From positions 124,001-188,000 of the forward strand of contig NZ_DS483477.1 of assembly GCF_000154285.1 (NCBI RefSeq): 64,000 bases of DNA. Reading direction: 5' to 3'. This document shows positions 9,469-19,000 of the stretch, piece by piece; the first letter of the stretch is position 1, and each line of letters starts with the position of its first letter. The stretch is from Amedibacillus dolichus DSM 3991. Lineage in GTDB: Bacteria > Bacillota_I > Bacilli_A > Erysipelotrichales > Erysipelotrichaceae. A program made the position numbers and the translations under genes. Below the pieces are notes generated by a model. It made no database searches. It was not told the DNA's origin and was given only the letters and a program-made list of their open reading frames with translations.

Positions 9469-10359
9469 ATGATAAAAGCAATTGCGATGGATATGGACGG
9501 TACATTGCTGAATTCCAATGATGAAATCATGCCGCAAACCAAACAAACACTTATTGCATTAGAAAAGCAAGGGGTTCGTTTGGTATTATCAAGTGGCAGA
9601 AGCTATCGGCGCTTGATGAAATATGCCAAGGAATTGGAAATGGATCGTTATGGTGGATATTTGGTAGAGGTCAATGGAATTGCACTTTATGATGTTAAGC
9701 AAGATCAACGTAAACGATTGGCTAGCTTCTCTTTGTCGGAATGCAAAGATTTATTTGCCTACTTCAAGAATAAAGGCATGGAAGTTATCGGAAATATGGA
9801 CGATGGTTTGCTTTGTTATATGACAGAAGAAATTTATGAATATAAGAAGCATTATCGCAAGGAACATAAGATACCAAAGGATTTTCCATGGACGGCAGGT
9901 GCTTTTTCGGTTTTATCCGATATGCGTGAAGGGTATCCACACCAGCGTTATATCCAAGATGAAAGTGAAATTGATGTGATTTTCAATAAGATATGCGTAA
10001 CACATTTCGATTCGCAAAGAGTAGCTGCGATAATGGAACAGGCAAAACATGATTTTAAGGACAGCTATTGGTTGGGACTTACAACAAAGCGATGGCTGGA
10101 GGTCATGCCTAAGGGAGTTACCAAAGCAAGTGGCTTATCTGCCTTTTGTGAAGCAAGCGGTATTACCTTTGATGAGATATTGGCCTTTGGTGATGGTGAA
10201 AATGATATTGCGATGCTTGATGCTTGTGGCAAAGCGATTGCCATGGAAAATGCTTTGGATAGTGTCAAGAAGCATGCGGATTTTGTTACCGCAACGAACA
10301 ATGATGAAGGGATAGCAAAGGGGATTGCCTATTTTCGGGAGGAATTTATATGCGATTAA
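9469..10359 (+). CDS. Cof-type HAD-superfamily phosphatase
   Basis: The 296-residue protein has all four HAD motifs: DMDGTLLNS (nucleophile Asp at residue 8), SSGRSYRR (motif II), a lysine in the GVTKASGL segment (motif III) and FGDGENDIAMLDACG (motif IV). The large cap between motifs II and III identifies the Cof/YkrA C2B subfamily, which dephosphorylates small phosphometabolites. Its ATG follows an AGGGTGATG site; a TATAAT-like -10 lies about 30 bases upstream. It overlaps the next gene by ten bases. Confidence 0.92.
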   Translation: MIKAIAMDMDGTLLNSNDEIMPQTKQTLIALEKQGVRLVLSSGRSYRRLMKYAKELEMDRYGGYLVEVNGIALYDVKQDQRKRLASFSLSECKDLFAYFKNKGMEVIGNMDDGLLCYMTEEIYEYKKHYRKEHKIPKDFPWTAGAFSVLSDMREGYPHQRYIQDESEIDVIFNKICVTHFDSQRVAAIMEQAKHDFKDSYWLGLTTKRWLEVMPKGVTKASGLSAFCEASGITFDEILAFGDGENDIAMLDACGKAIAMENALDSVKKHADFVTATNNDEGIAKGIAYFREEFICD

Positions 10360-10724
10360 CAGGCTTAAATGCAGAAGATGTACTTGCAAGTGCCAAGCAA
10401 ATGTTTCCGGGGAAATACATTGAGCTTACGACTTGTGATTTGTTTTTAGCAGATATAGAAGCCGGCGAAATTCAAATCGAAGGAATTGATCACCCATTGT
10501 ATGTCAGCACCCATTACGCTTATGAAAATCGTATCGTAAATGGGAATCCGACACGCTACAAGGTGGAGTTAACGGCAATCTATGTCAAAGATAATCGCTA
10601 TGATGTCATCTATGACAGTACACAGTCTTATCATATTGCTTATGAGGAGCAGGGGGTTCAATTTGTTCGTTATGATAAGTTACAGGATTTTTTAAAGCCA
10701 TATATAAAAAAGCAAGACAGCTGA
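10350..10724 (+). CDS. Hypothetical protein, 124 residues
   Basis: I do not recognise this family. The protein is soluble, acidic in the first half and rich in aromatic beta-strand-like stretches (YKVELTAIYVK, YDVIYDSTQSYHIAYEEQ), with no cysteine cluster, signal peptide or membrane segment. GGGAGGA lies just before its ATG inside the 3' end of the HAD phosphatase gene, a ten-base overlap, so the two are co-translated. A role tied to that phosphatase is possible but unsupported by motifs. Confidence 0.7.
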   Translation: MRLTGLNAEDVLASAKQMFPGKYIELTTCDLFLADIEAGEIQIEGIDHPLYVSTHYAYENRIVNGNPTRYKVELTAIYVKDNRYDVIYDSTQSYHIAYEEQGVQFVRYDKLQDFLKPYIKKQDS

Positions 10725-10730
10725 CAAAAT

Positions 10731-10865
10731 TTGACAACTTTTGAAAGCAAATAACGATAGAATAAGAAAGGCAGCAGTTGCCACATACAGATACTTCCCT
10801 CATCTGTATGCAACGTCATTCTATCCCGAATCGAGATGAAGCCCTTGAAAGAGGGCTTTATTTCG
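10731..10865 (+). ncRNA. Candidate small RNA with own promoter and terminator
   Basis: A TTGACA (10731-10736) lies about 17 bases before a weak -10. About 100 nt follow, containing a perfect 9-bp inverted repeat (CATACAGAT...ATCTGTATG, 10783-10809) and a rho-independent terminator, AAGCCCT-TGAAAG-AGGGCTT plus a T-rich tail (10839-10865). The helicase gene downstream has a separate promoter at 10879-10907, so the unit need not be its leader. No start codon with a ribosome-binding site is present. It does not match the SRP, 6S or tmRNA cores I know. The simpler alternative is a long 3' UTR of the upstream gene. Confidence 0.4.
10839..10865 (+). terminator. Rho-independent terminator
   Basis: Seven-base stem AAGCCCT/AGGGCTT with loop TGAAAG, followed by TATTTCGTTTT. 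Ends the candidate small RNA and/or the 9469-10724 operon. Confidence 0.75.
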
Positions 10866-10878
10866 TTTTGGAAAGTGA

Positions 10879-10907
10879 TTGACGCTATCTTGGCTGTGTG
10901 GTAAACT
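10879..10907 (+). promoter_or_regulatory. Sigma-A-type promoter of the DEAD-box helicase gene
   Basis: TTGACG (10879-10884) and TAAACT (10902-10907) are separated by exactly 17 bases, about 40 bases upstream of the helicase ATG. Confidence 0.65.
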
Positions 10908-10946
10908 AAACAAGTTATTTTATAAACAAAAAGAAAGCAGGTAACA

Positions 10947-12665
10947 ATGACAACATTTAATGAATTACATATCAGTGAAGCGATTTTGCGTGCGGTAAGC
11001 GAAATGGGCTATGAACAAGCAACGGAAATTCAGGCAAAAGCCATTCCCTATATTATGGAAGGAAAAGATGTACTGGGAAGAAGCAACACCGGTACCGGAA
11101 AAACTGCCGCCTTCGGTATTCCGGCAATAGAAATGGTACAGCCGCAGGACAAATATGCGAATGCCTTGATTATTTGTCCTACCAGAGAGCTGGTAACTCA
11201 AGTCGCAATGGAATTGCGTAAGTTTTCCAAATATAAGGAAGGCGTGAAAATCGTTCCGATTTACGGCGGACAGCCGATTGAACGTCAAATTCAATTATTA
11301 AAGCGTGGCTGTGGGATTGTAGTAGGAACACCGGGACGAATCATGGATCATTTGCGTCGTAGAACGCTAAAGCTATCCGATATTCGAATGGTTATTTTAG
11401 ATGAAGCAGACGAGATGCTAAATATGGGCTTTAAAGAGGATATTGAAGAGATTTTATCTTTGATGCCAAGTGAGCGCAGCTATCAAACGATTTTATTCTC
11501 TGCCACATGGCCAAGTGAAATCATGCGAATTGCCAAAGAATTTCAAAACGATCCGGTAACGGTTGAAATCAAATCTGCACAGCGTACCATTGATACGGTA
11601 GAGCAGCTCTATTATGAGGTTCCGCGTGGAAAGAAAGCCAATGCCTTAAGGGTATTGTTGAATCACTATGATCCTGAGCTATGTATGATTTTTGCGAATA
11701 CGAAAAAAATGGTAGATGAGCTACAAGGCGAATTGAATAAGCATGATATCAAGGCTTGCGCATTGCATGGTGATATGAAGCAAGAATTTCGAAGTCGTGT
11801 CATGGAGCAGTTTCGAAGCGGCAGTATGCCAATCTTAATTGCGACCGATGTTGCAGCTCGTGGTATTGATGTTGATGATGTCGATTTGGTCATTAACTTT
11901 GATATTCCCCAAGATAATGAGTATTATATCCATCGCATCGGACGAACCGGTCGTGCGGGGAAAAAAGGCTTGGCCATTACGTTGATTAGCGGAGGCAGAC
12001 AGCGAAGTGAATTAAAGAATATCATGCGTTATACGAAAACCAACATTAAGCATCATGCCCTTCCGACTTCAGCACAAATGCAGGCGCATAACCGCAAAGC
12101 ATATATTGAAGGTGTGAAGCTGGCTTGCGATGAAGGAGTTACTGATGAAAGCATGGAAATCGCTAACGAATTGTTGGCGGAAGGAATTGCGGTGGAAAAT
12201 ATTATCTCTGCTTTAATTTCTATGACTTATAAAAACGAAATTATTGATATTGAAGAAGAGGAGCATGTGAAACGCTATGCGGCTGACTTTGAGGCAGTTA
12301 CCCTGAAATTCAGCATTGGTAAGCAAGATGGTGTAAAAACCGGTAATATCGTTGCGGCAATTAGTGAGGAGTGTGGAATTTCTTCAAAGGCAATCGGTCG
12401 TATTGATGTGCGTTCCAATTTCTCATTGGTTGATGTCGATGCGGCAAAGGTCGATTTGGTATTAAGCAATATGCAGCGTGCGCATATTCGCGGCAGAGAA
12501 GTAAGTGTAGAAATCGATCATGCTCCTAAGCGAAAAAATGCCGGTAAGGAAAAAAATACTCGTAACAAGATGAAAAATGAAAAAAACAGAAAACGTCGTG
12601 ATGAGCGTAAAAAACGAAATACAACAGGACGAGAAGGAAAACGTAAAAAGGTGAAGAAAGGATAG
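10947..12665 (+). CDS. DEAD-box ATP-dependent RNA helicase with DbpA-type RNA-binding domain
   Basis: The 572-residue protein carries the helicase motifs in order: Q-motif region FNELHISEAILRAVSEMGY, SNTGTGKTAAF (Walker A), PTRELVTQ, GTPGRI, LDEADEMLNMGF (DEAD box), FSATWP, and in the second RecA lobe ATDVAARGIDVDDV and HRIGRTGRAGKKG. Residues about 445-520 resemble the DbpA RNA-binding (RRM-like) domain, followed by a Lys/Arg-rich tail. This layout is that of CshA/DeaD/DbpA-like helicases acting in ribosome assembly or mRNA turnover and cold adaptation. The stop codon lies in the loop of its terminator. Confidence 0.95.
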   Translation: MTTFNELHISEAILRAVSEMGYEQATEIQAKAIPYIMEGKDVLGRSNTGTGKTAAFGIPAIEMVQPQDKYANALIICPTRELVTQVAMELRKFSKYKEGVKIVPIYGGQPIERQIQLLKRGCGIVVGTPGRIMDHLRRRTLKLSDIRMVILDEADEMLNMGFKEDIEEILSLMPSERSYQTILFSATWPSEIMRIAKEFQNDPVTVEIKSAQRTIDTVEQLYYEVPRGKKANALRVLLNHYDPELCMIFANTKKMVDELQGELNKHDIKACALHGDMKQEFRSRVMEQFRSGSMPILIATDVAARGIDVDDVDLVINFDIPQDNEYYIHRIGRTGRAGKKGLAITLISGGRQRSELKNIMRYTKTNIKHHALPTSAQMQAHNRKAYIEGVKLACDEGVTDESMEIANELLAEGIAVENIISALISMTYKNEIIDIEEEEHVKRYAADFEAVTLKFSIGKQDGVKTGNIVAAISEECGISSKAIGRIDVRSNFSLVDVDAAKVDLVLSNMQRAHIRGREVSVEIDHAPKRKNAGKEKNTRNKMKNEKNRKRRDERKKRNTTGREGKRKKVKKG

Positions 12666-12680
12666 CTTTCTTCCTTTTTT
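12653..12680 (+). terminator. Rho-independent terminator overlapping the helicase stop codon
   Basis: GAAGAAAG (12653-12660) pairs with CTTTCTTC (12666-12673), with loop GATAG containing the TAG stop, then CTTTTTT. Confidence 0.75.
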
Positions 12681-12692
12681 ATGCTTTTGAGA

Positions 12693-12718
12693 TAAAAAAG
12701 CTGCAATTATGCAGCCTT
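12693..12718 (-). terminator. Terminator of the MscS gene
   Basis: On the minus strand GGCTGCATAATTGCAGC is followed by six Ts, a short stem-loop seven bases past the MscS stop codon. Confidence 0.7.
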
Positions 12719-12724
12719 GGTTTA

Positions 12725-13585
12725 TTAAATTTCTTCTTTCTTATATACAATGGTGCGATGTGGATATGGGAATTCGATTCCCTCGGCATCAAAGCGCTTC
12801 TTTATGGATATACGCAAATCGGAAAGCATTGCGAATCCCTCGGCCTTGCTTCGAGAGGGAATGGTAGCACGCAGTTGGATACCGCTATCCATAAAGTCAA
12901 TGACACGTATGACGATATTGGGCATATCGGCAGCAATTTCCTCAGCATTTCGTATATCCATATAATGCGGGTGCTTTTCTGCTTCCTCACGAATAATTTG
13001 CATGGCTTTATCTAAGTCGCTTTCATAGCTGATTTGTAAGAAAAGAAAGTTGGCATTGGAGGAGCTTAAGCTTATATTCTCCAATACCGCTTTATTCATT
13101 ACACTGTTGGGAATGAGGATGCGTGTATTTTCGTATGTTTGTATGACGGTATGACGTAAGGAAATATCAACCACATAGCCTTCATACTCTCCATTATCCA
13201 CCTTGACAAGATCACCGATGTGAAACGGCTTGAAGGTAGAAATCAGAATACCATTGACCATATTGCCCAAGCTTTCTTGCGCTGCCAAACCGAAAACAAC
13301 CGCTAAAATACCGGCACTTCCCCATAACTTGCCAAGAATAGAATCAAATGGCTTAAACAAAGAAAGGCAGGCATAGGACGCTAGTGTATAAATTACAATA
13401 CGCACCATGCGCATGATAAAGGCTTCATTAGAAAATTGCTTGCGCTTGACGTAGCGTTGGATCATACGTCTTAAAATATAGGCAATGCCTAAAAACAAAA
13501 GGATCATAAGAATGGAATTAAATAAACCATAGGTAAAAAAATCCTCTCGTCCAAATGCATTGATAGAATCGATCATAGAACTCAT
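12725..13585 (-). CDS. mscS: Small-conductance mechanosensitive channel, MscS family
   Basis: The 286-residue protein has an N-terminal membrane region (segments near residues 20-40, 60-80 and 90-110) with the pore-lining helix GLAAQESLGNMVNGILI, typical of MscS TM3. The cytoplasmic beta domain follows (FHIGDLVKVDNGEYEGYVVDISLRHT). It would release solutes during hypo-osmotic shock. The start chosen is ATG 13585, six bases after AGAGGTGA; an in-frame GTG at 13594 overlaps that site and is less likely. Convergent with the helicase gene; each has its own terminator. Confidence 0.9.
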   Translation of the reverse strand: MSSMIDSINAFGREDFFTYGLFNSILMILLFLGIAYILRRMIQRYVKRKQFSNEAFIMRMVRIVIYTLASYACLSLFKPFDSILGKLWGSAGILAVVFGLAAQESLGNMVNGILISTFKPFHIGDLVKVDNGEYEGYVVDISLRHTVIQTYENTRILIPNSVMNKAVLENISLSSSNANFLFLQISYESDLDKAMQIIREEAEKHPHYMDIRNAEEIAADMPNIVIRVIDFMDSGIQLRATIPSRSKAEGFAMLSDLRISIKKRFDAEGIEFPYPHRTIVYKKEEI

Positions 13586-13727
13586 ACCATTCACCTCTTA
13601 TAGTATTATACATGATTATTATACAGGAAAAGTGGGATATCATTGAAGAAATAAGTGGAATTATGTGATATTGTTGAATATAAAAAAAATTCCGATATAA
13701 TACTTTTAAAGTAAGAAGGTGAATAGA

Positions 13728-14174
13728 ATGCGAGTTCGCAGCAAAATCTTAAAAATAAGGAATCTTCCGAAAACAGGAGAAAAACGCGGAGAAATTAAAA
13801 CAAAGCCCTATGGTTTGTTACTGACGTTTTTGGTCATCGGTATTGCGCTGCTGTTTACAAGCTATTATGTATTTGGAATCGTGCTGGTAGGTCTTTTCCT
13901 TTATTACCTCTTATTTATCAAGAATACGATACTGGTAGAATTTTTTGATACCTATGCAGTGTTTTATTTAAACAATGGGAAAGATGAATGCTATGTATTG
14001 TTTTGGAATGATGTCAAAGACTGGCAACTGGAAAAAGCAAAACGAGATATGGATATCTTGAATATTGTTTTAAAAGATGATACGACGATTGCTTTAAAAT
14101 GCTTAGGTCGTAAAAAAATATGCAAATATTTTAAACAATATGCGGCAGTAGGTGCACATAAAGAACAAGCATGA
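13728..14174 (+). CDS. Hypothetical two-TM membrane protein
   Basis: The 148-residue protein is basic at the N-terminus, then has two closely spaced hydrophobic stretches (about residues 35-65) and a soluble C-terminal half rich in beta-like strands (TILVEFFDTYAVFYLNNG, CYVLFWNDVKDW). That resembles small membrane-anchored PH-like proteins, but I cannot assign a family with confidence. ATG 13728 is preceded by AAGAAGGTG; an upstream in-frame GTG lies inside that site and is rejected. A TATAAT-like -10 lies just upstream (13694-13701). Confidence 0.65.
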   Translation: MRVRSKILKIRNLPKTGEKRGEIKTKPYGLLLTFLVIGIALLFTSYYVFGIVLVGLFLYYLLFIKNTILVEFFDTYAVFYLNNGKDECYVLFWNDVKDWQLEKAKRDMDILNIVLKDDTTIALKCLGRKKICKYFKQYAAVGAHKEQA

Positions 14175-14231
14175 CTGCCTTTTTCTTTGGGAATATGATA
14201 TAATTTTGAAAGATATGAGGAGTGATTGACA

Positions 14232-15059
14232 ATGCAAACCATGCAGGTTGTTTTTTATCATACAAAGGATATTTTAAAGAAGCGTGGCTGGCGTATGTAT
14301 GCCGCTTTGTTTTTTGTTTCTATGTTTATTATGCTTTACACCGAGGGACTTCAGTTATTGATGGATACGGCAGGGACAGCGTATATCATTATATCGTTTA
14401 TTTGTTCCTTGTTGAATATGGTAATGATGGACACAGTGCTGTTCTTGTTTGTAAAAGCCATTCGCAAGCAAACCTTCGGCAAGGCGGATCTTGTTTATGC
14501 GTGTAAAAAAGCACCACTTATGATCATAGTCGGTTTTTTATTGGCAATGCTGCAAATTACCTTTTCACTGGTATGTTCGCTTTTCTTTCGCATACAATGG
14601 CTGTATTTGATTGTTTATGCATTGATTTATGCTTTCTTTACGATTTACAATGCTTTGGTTGCTTATGGAATTTATGACGGAGTCAATTTTTTACAGCTGT
14701 TTAGCGGTAGTTTGTATATTATGAAGGAACATGCCAAGGAGCTGCTTGTGGCAAGTATTTTCTTGATTTTATGGTATATGGCAGGACAGTTGCTTGTACC
14801 GAAGCTGACAGTAAGCATCTTAGGCTCTGCTTATTATGCGGGAGCAATTATTCCCGGGATTTTACGGGCCTTTTTCATCAGTCCGTTGGCAGTTGTGCAA
14901 ATTACGCTGTTGAATATGGTCTATTACAGTGTTGTTTATGTGTTGCTGTTACCGGTGTATTGCATAAGTGCGAGAGCTTATGAAAGTGAGCATTATATGT
15001 GTATGCCAAGTGGCACTCGATTTTTAGAGGAGGTGTGCTGTGATGAAAAAAATAAATGA
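14232..15059 (+). CDS. Multi-pass membrane protein of unknown function
   Basis: The 275-residue protein has about six hydrophobic segments and resembles integral membrane proteins of the glycerophosphoryl-diester-phosphodiesterase membrane-domain/DUF975 type in layout, without a motif I can name. ATG 14232 is nine bases after AGGAG; the in-frame TTG six bases earlier is too close to it. The 3' end overlaps the next gene, whose product has similar size and topology, so the two may be paralogous partners in one complex. Confidence 0.65.
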   Translation: MQTMQVVFYHTKDILKKRGWRMYAALFFVSMFIMLYTEGLQLLMDTAGTAYIIISFICSLLNMVMMDTVLFLFVKAIRKQTFGKADLVYACKKAPLMIIVGFLLAMLQITFSLVCSLFFRIQWLYLIVYALIYAFFTIYNALVAYGIYDGVNFLQLFSGSLYIMKEHAKELLVASIFLILWYMAGQLLVPKLTVSILGSAYYAGAIIPGILRAFFISPLAVVQITLLNMVYYSVVYVLLLPVYCISARAYESEHYMCMPSGTRFLEEVCCDEKNK

Positions 15060-15852
15060 ATTTTTAACTATGATTCACTTACAAGAAAAACCACTTAAGC
15101 TTTGGTTGTTGATCGTTATTCCCAGTGTAATTTACTGTGTTATGCTATCCTTTGTCCAAACATTGATGTATATGGGCGATCCACTGATTTATTATTCTGC
15201 TTTATATTTCTTGATTCTATGGTTTGGCTTTGTTTGGTTGATTGTCTTTTTTCAGTTTTTAAATAAAAAGCGCGGCAACACCATGACCTTAAGCATCAAG
15301 CGTTATCTGCTTCCGTATTTCGGTGTGCAGACGATCTTCTATATTTTGATGATGGGGTGTCATTATATAACGATGCAGATTGCCGGTGATTTAAGTAAGA
15401 ATTTCTTATTTTATATATTAACGGCATTGTGTATCCTCCTTACCCTTGCTTATCTTCCATGGCAGCTGTTTTGCTGTTTTGAAATTTTGGACGGTAAAAG
15501 AAATCCACTACGTATTTTGAAGGACGGATTGGTAAAGCTGGCAAAGCAATATCAGATTTGCTTCTATGCATTGATCTTATTGGCATTTGTGGCAGTAGTG
15601 TTTGCTTTCGGAAAGGAAATGCTATTTCATATACCGATGAGCTTTGTTCCGTATATGAGCGTGCACGATATCATGGTCAATGCCAATCCATTTGCAGATG
15701 GAATCGCTATGGCGGTCTATGCGTTTAAAGATGTCAGTCAATGGGGCAGTGTGCTGTATTCTCTTGTATACGGCATCATTATGTCTGTATTGCTTGTTGT
15801 ATATTATATGCTGATGGCATGTGCATACGATGAGGATATATGCATATCGTAG
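15043..15852 (+). CDS. Multi-pass membrane protein of unknown function
   Basis: The 269-residue protein has about six hydrophobic segments, a size and topology matching the gene just upstream, with which it overlaps by 17 bases. A strong GAGGAGG lies at 15028-15034. GTG 15040 or ATG 15043 could start translation; I chose the ATG. No catalytic motif is visible. Its stop is followed within 16 bases by a 43-codon frame with its own ribosome-binding site. Confidence 0.62.
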   Translation: MKKINEFLTMIHLQEKPLKLWLLIVIPSVIYCVMLSFVQTLMYMGDPLIYYSALYFLILWFGFVWLIVFFQFLNKKRGNTMTLSIKRYLLPYFGVQTIFYILMMGCHYITMQIAGDLSKNFLFYILTALCILLTLAYLPWQLFCCFEILDGKRNPLRILKDGLVKLAKQYQICFYALILLAFVAVVFAFGKEMLFHIPMSFVPYMSVHDIMVNANPFADGIAMAVYAFKDVSQWGSVLYSLVYGIIMSVLLVVYYMLMACAYDEDICIS

Positions 15853-15867
15853 CATAGGAGGGATTTG

Positions 15868-15999
15868 ATGGAGGTTGAATGCAATACCTATACGTTGTGC
15901 TTTTATTATCGTAAACAGGCAATCGCAGTACGAGTTCATGTCAGCAGCAAGCCTTCCAAAAGAGAAATACGAATTATGGTAGAGCCTTTGTTTTCATAA
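15868..15999 (+). CDS. Small hypothetical protein, 43 residues
   Basis: An ATG at 15868 sits five bases after GGAGGG (15857-15862) and opens a 43-codon frame ending in TAA at 15997-15999. The product is basic and soluble, with two cysteines near the N-terminus (VECNTYTLCFYY) and a Lys/Arg-rich second half ending IRIMVEPLFS. It is 15 bases after the preceding membrane-protein gene, so probably the last gene of that operon, and the terminator overlaps its 3' end. Unknown function; the good ribosome-binding site is the main support. Confidence 0.5.
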   Translation: MEVECNTYTLCFYYRKQAIAVRVHVSSKPSKREIRIMVEPLFS

Positions 16000-16020
16000 A
16001 TAAGGGCTTTTCTTTTTTTT
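15981..16020 (+). terminator. Terminator after the membrane-protein operon
   Basis: AGAGCCTT near 15981 can pair imperfectly with AAGGGCTTTT near 16001-16010, followed by a long T-run. It isolates the giant repeat gene from upstream transcription. Confidence 0.55.
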
Positions 16021-16025
16021 ATAAC

Positions 16026-16052
16026 ACAATTTCGTTGTGGGCTCATATACTA
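16026..16052 (+). promoter_or_regulatory. Sigma-K-like promoter of the giant repeat gene
   Basis: CATATACTA (16044-16052) fits the mother-cell sigma-K -10 pattern CATAnnnTA, and AC (16026-16027) lies 16 bases upstream, as in Bacillus sigma-K promoters. It would give a leader of about 40 nt before the ATG at 16098, with GAAGGAGG just ahead of it. No clear sigma-A pair is seen here. Short motifs like this also arise by chance in AT-rich DNA. Confidence 0.45.
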
Positions 16053-16097
16053 GAATGTATAAGAAAAGAATAGGCTTATATATGAAGGAGGATCAAA

Positions 16098-19000
16098 ATG
16101 AGCAAACACTTAACGAAAGTCTTTGCCGGCATGCCTCATGTAAGTTTTCTTGCAACGATTCCTACAGAGCCGCAAAAAGAATGCCCAAGCATCGACATTC
16201 TTGTGGAAGAGGTAGATGATGAGGGGAAGTATCATGATGAAAATACACCAATGTTTATCAAGCTGTGGGAAGCAACAGGAGAATGCAGGCAATATGAGCT
16301 TTCAATGCAACAGGGTTGTGGTCGTTTATGTATAGACGATTGTATGTGTCCTATACGAATACAGTTGGTTGATGCAGATGGAACAGCCATCGAAAAGATA
16401 ACTTACTATGTAAATGACGAAAAGCAGGAAGCTGATGCTGCAATCGTCCAAGGAGGGGAAGAAAAAAAGATTTGTGTACGCATGGTATACTGCCATGAAG
16501 CGTATGCCTCTCTTACCTTAACGAAAAGTTTGCGTCTTATTGATGGAACATGCTGTCAGCCACTCAACGATATGGAATTCTTTATACGTCTTACCCATAC
16601 CGATGGATCAAATTACTTCTTTACACTGCACGAAGAAAATCAATTTTGCGAGCAGATCCAAGGCTTGAAGGTGGGAGAATATCAAATTGAGGAGCGCACA
16701 AACGGAAGCTATCAACCTTGCTTTTATCTTGATGGCGAACCGCTTGTTTCAACCCAATGTTTCATGTTAACAAAGGGAGAGCATACAGTAGAAATCATCA
16801 ATGCGAAAGCGATGCACACCCAATTTCAAATATCGCGTTATGTGCGCAATGCTTATGGAGAACTTTGTAAGCCATATGGTGAAACTATAGAAATGTTGTT
16901 GATAAGTGAGCGAGGGCAAAACAGCCTATGCTTTTGTGATGAAAATGATTTCTGTGTGCAAATCCAAGGTCTTGATGCAGGCTGCTATGAGCTTTGTGAG
17001 CAAGCCATGGCATCAAACATCAGTTATTTGGTAAATGATGAGCCGGAAAGCAAGCGAGCTTGCATAGAGCTTTGTGAAGGAGGCTGTGATGATATCGTAG
17101 TAATTGAATCACCATGTGATAAGCAAGCACAGCCAAGTTTTTCCTCCCTTCGTATTTGTAAATACATTCGTAGTGGAGGCGGTCGCCTTGTACGTCCAAG
17201 TGAGGAATATCAATATAAAGTACAGGTAAGAGGCTGTGGTACCTGCGATGCCTTTTATCTAAATGCCAATAATAATTTCTGTGTGGACTTAGCAAATGTA
17301 TGTCCGGGAGAGTATTGCGTAGAGGAAATCGGTTGCGAGGACTTTGTTACAAGCTACAGCATTAATGGCGGCTTGGAAAAGACAAGTGCCGAATTTTGTT
17401 ATGATGGGGAGCATGGCATTTGTGTTTCGATTATCAACGAGGCAAAAAATCGTGGCAGTGTATGCATTAGCAAATATATCCGTGATGCACAGGGAAATTT
17501 ATTACAGCCAAGCAAAGACAGCGTCTTTCGCGCAACCCTCAGCTCCTATTTTATGCGTCAATGCTTTGAGCTGAAGGCTGAAAATAACTTTACGGTTTGT
17601 TTCGATGATTTACGTTTTGGCAGTTATGAAATACGTGAGGAAGTGCAGTGCGACTTTGAAACCGGCTATCAGATTGATTGCGGCAGGCTGAAAAGCAACG
17701 GACGTTTTGTGATTGATAATTGCTTCGAGCATGAAGTAAAAATCATCAATGCCCTTCCATGCAGGGAAACATATTCTTTGCGTATATCCAAGTTTGTAGA
17801 AACATTGTCCGCTCAGCTGGTAAAACCGGCAGGTGATGAGGTATTCAAGGTTTGGGTGCATGGGGAAGATTTTTCCGAAACCTATTGCTTGAAGGCATCT
17901 AACAATTGGCAGCTTCAACTAGAGGGCTTGCGAGAAGGCTGCTATCAAGTGGAAGAGGTTGGCTGTGAAAACAACGATATCAGCTATATTGTAAACCATC
18001 AGCCTTGTAAGGAGGCATGTGTATGTTTGAAAAACTGTAATCAAGAGGTGGTTATTATCAATCATGCAGCAGAAATGGGAACCATTACACTAAAGGCAGT
18101 CGTAAAGAACTGTGATGGCGAAATCATTGAGCCACCATGCGATGCACGCTTTGAGGTGCTTGTAGAAGGAAAAGAAGGCTGTTATCAGGCATGCTTATGT
18201 AGGGATAATGATTGGTGCTTTGCGTTAGATGATGTATGTTGTGGCAAGTATCGCATCATTCAAAAGGATAATTTCGGATATCGCGTCAGCTATTATATAC
18301 AAGGAAGGCTTGACAGTTTCGGAAAGCTGCGCATGGGCAGCGAGGACGAAAGTGTTGTTATCATCAACGAGGAAAACGATTGCAGCGGAAATGTCATCGT
18401 TACGAAATATGTCGAAAACGATCAAGGACAGCTTGTGCTTCCAACGACAGATAGCACCTATTGTTTTGCGCTTTGCAATGATGCCGGTATGCAGGAGTAT
18501 ACATTGGATCAACAAAACGATTTCTGTGTATATTTTGATGATTTACCAAAGGGTGCGTATGAAATCGTAGAACAAGGTGGTGGAGAACAGGTACGCTATC
18601 AAATTGATGGAAGTGAGGTCGAAAGAGCTTGCTTCACGCTTGCTAAGCAGGATATTCATATTGATATCATCAATATGGAGAAAACCGCAAAGCCACTGCA
18701 TATTTGTAAGAAGATCTGCGATGGAAAGCAGTGGAAGCTGCCAGATGCTTCCCAATGCTATCACATTTTGTTGAAGGGGAAAAAGACCCATGAAATCTAC
18801 GAACTGAATGCGGAAAACAATTTTGCGATTTCACTTTGTGATTTAAGAAAACAACACTATGAGATAAAGGAGCTGCATGCGCAAGGAAATGTAAGCTATT
18901 ATGTGAACGGAAGCTGCCAAGAGGACGGCTATTTCTTATACAACGGGGAAGAAACGGAAATTGAAATTGTGAATGAGGAGCACGCTTTGGCCGGTATTGA

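Noticed and set aside
10766-10865. SRP RNA or 6S RNA at the candidate small-RNA locus
   Set aside because: The conserved SRP domain IV loop and 6S central bubble are absent, and the length is wrong for 6S.
14222-14506. A 94-codon plus-strand frame overlapping the membrane-protein gene
   Set aside because: It is an out-of-frame shadow of the gene starting at 14232, which has the proper ribosome-binding site spacing.
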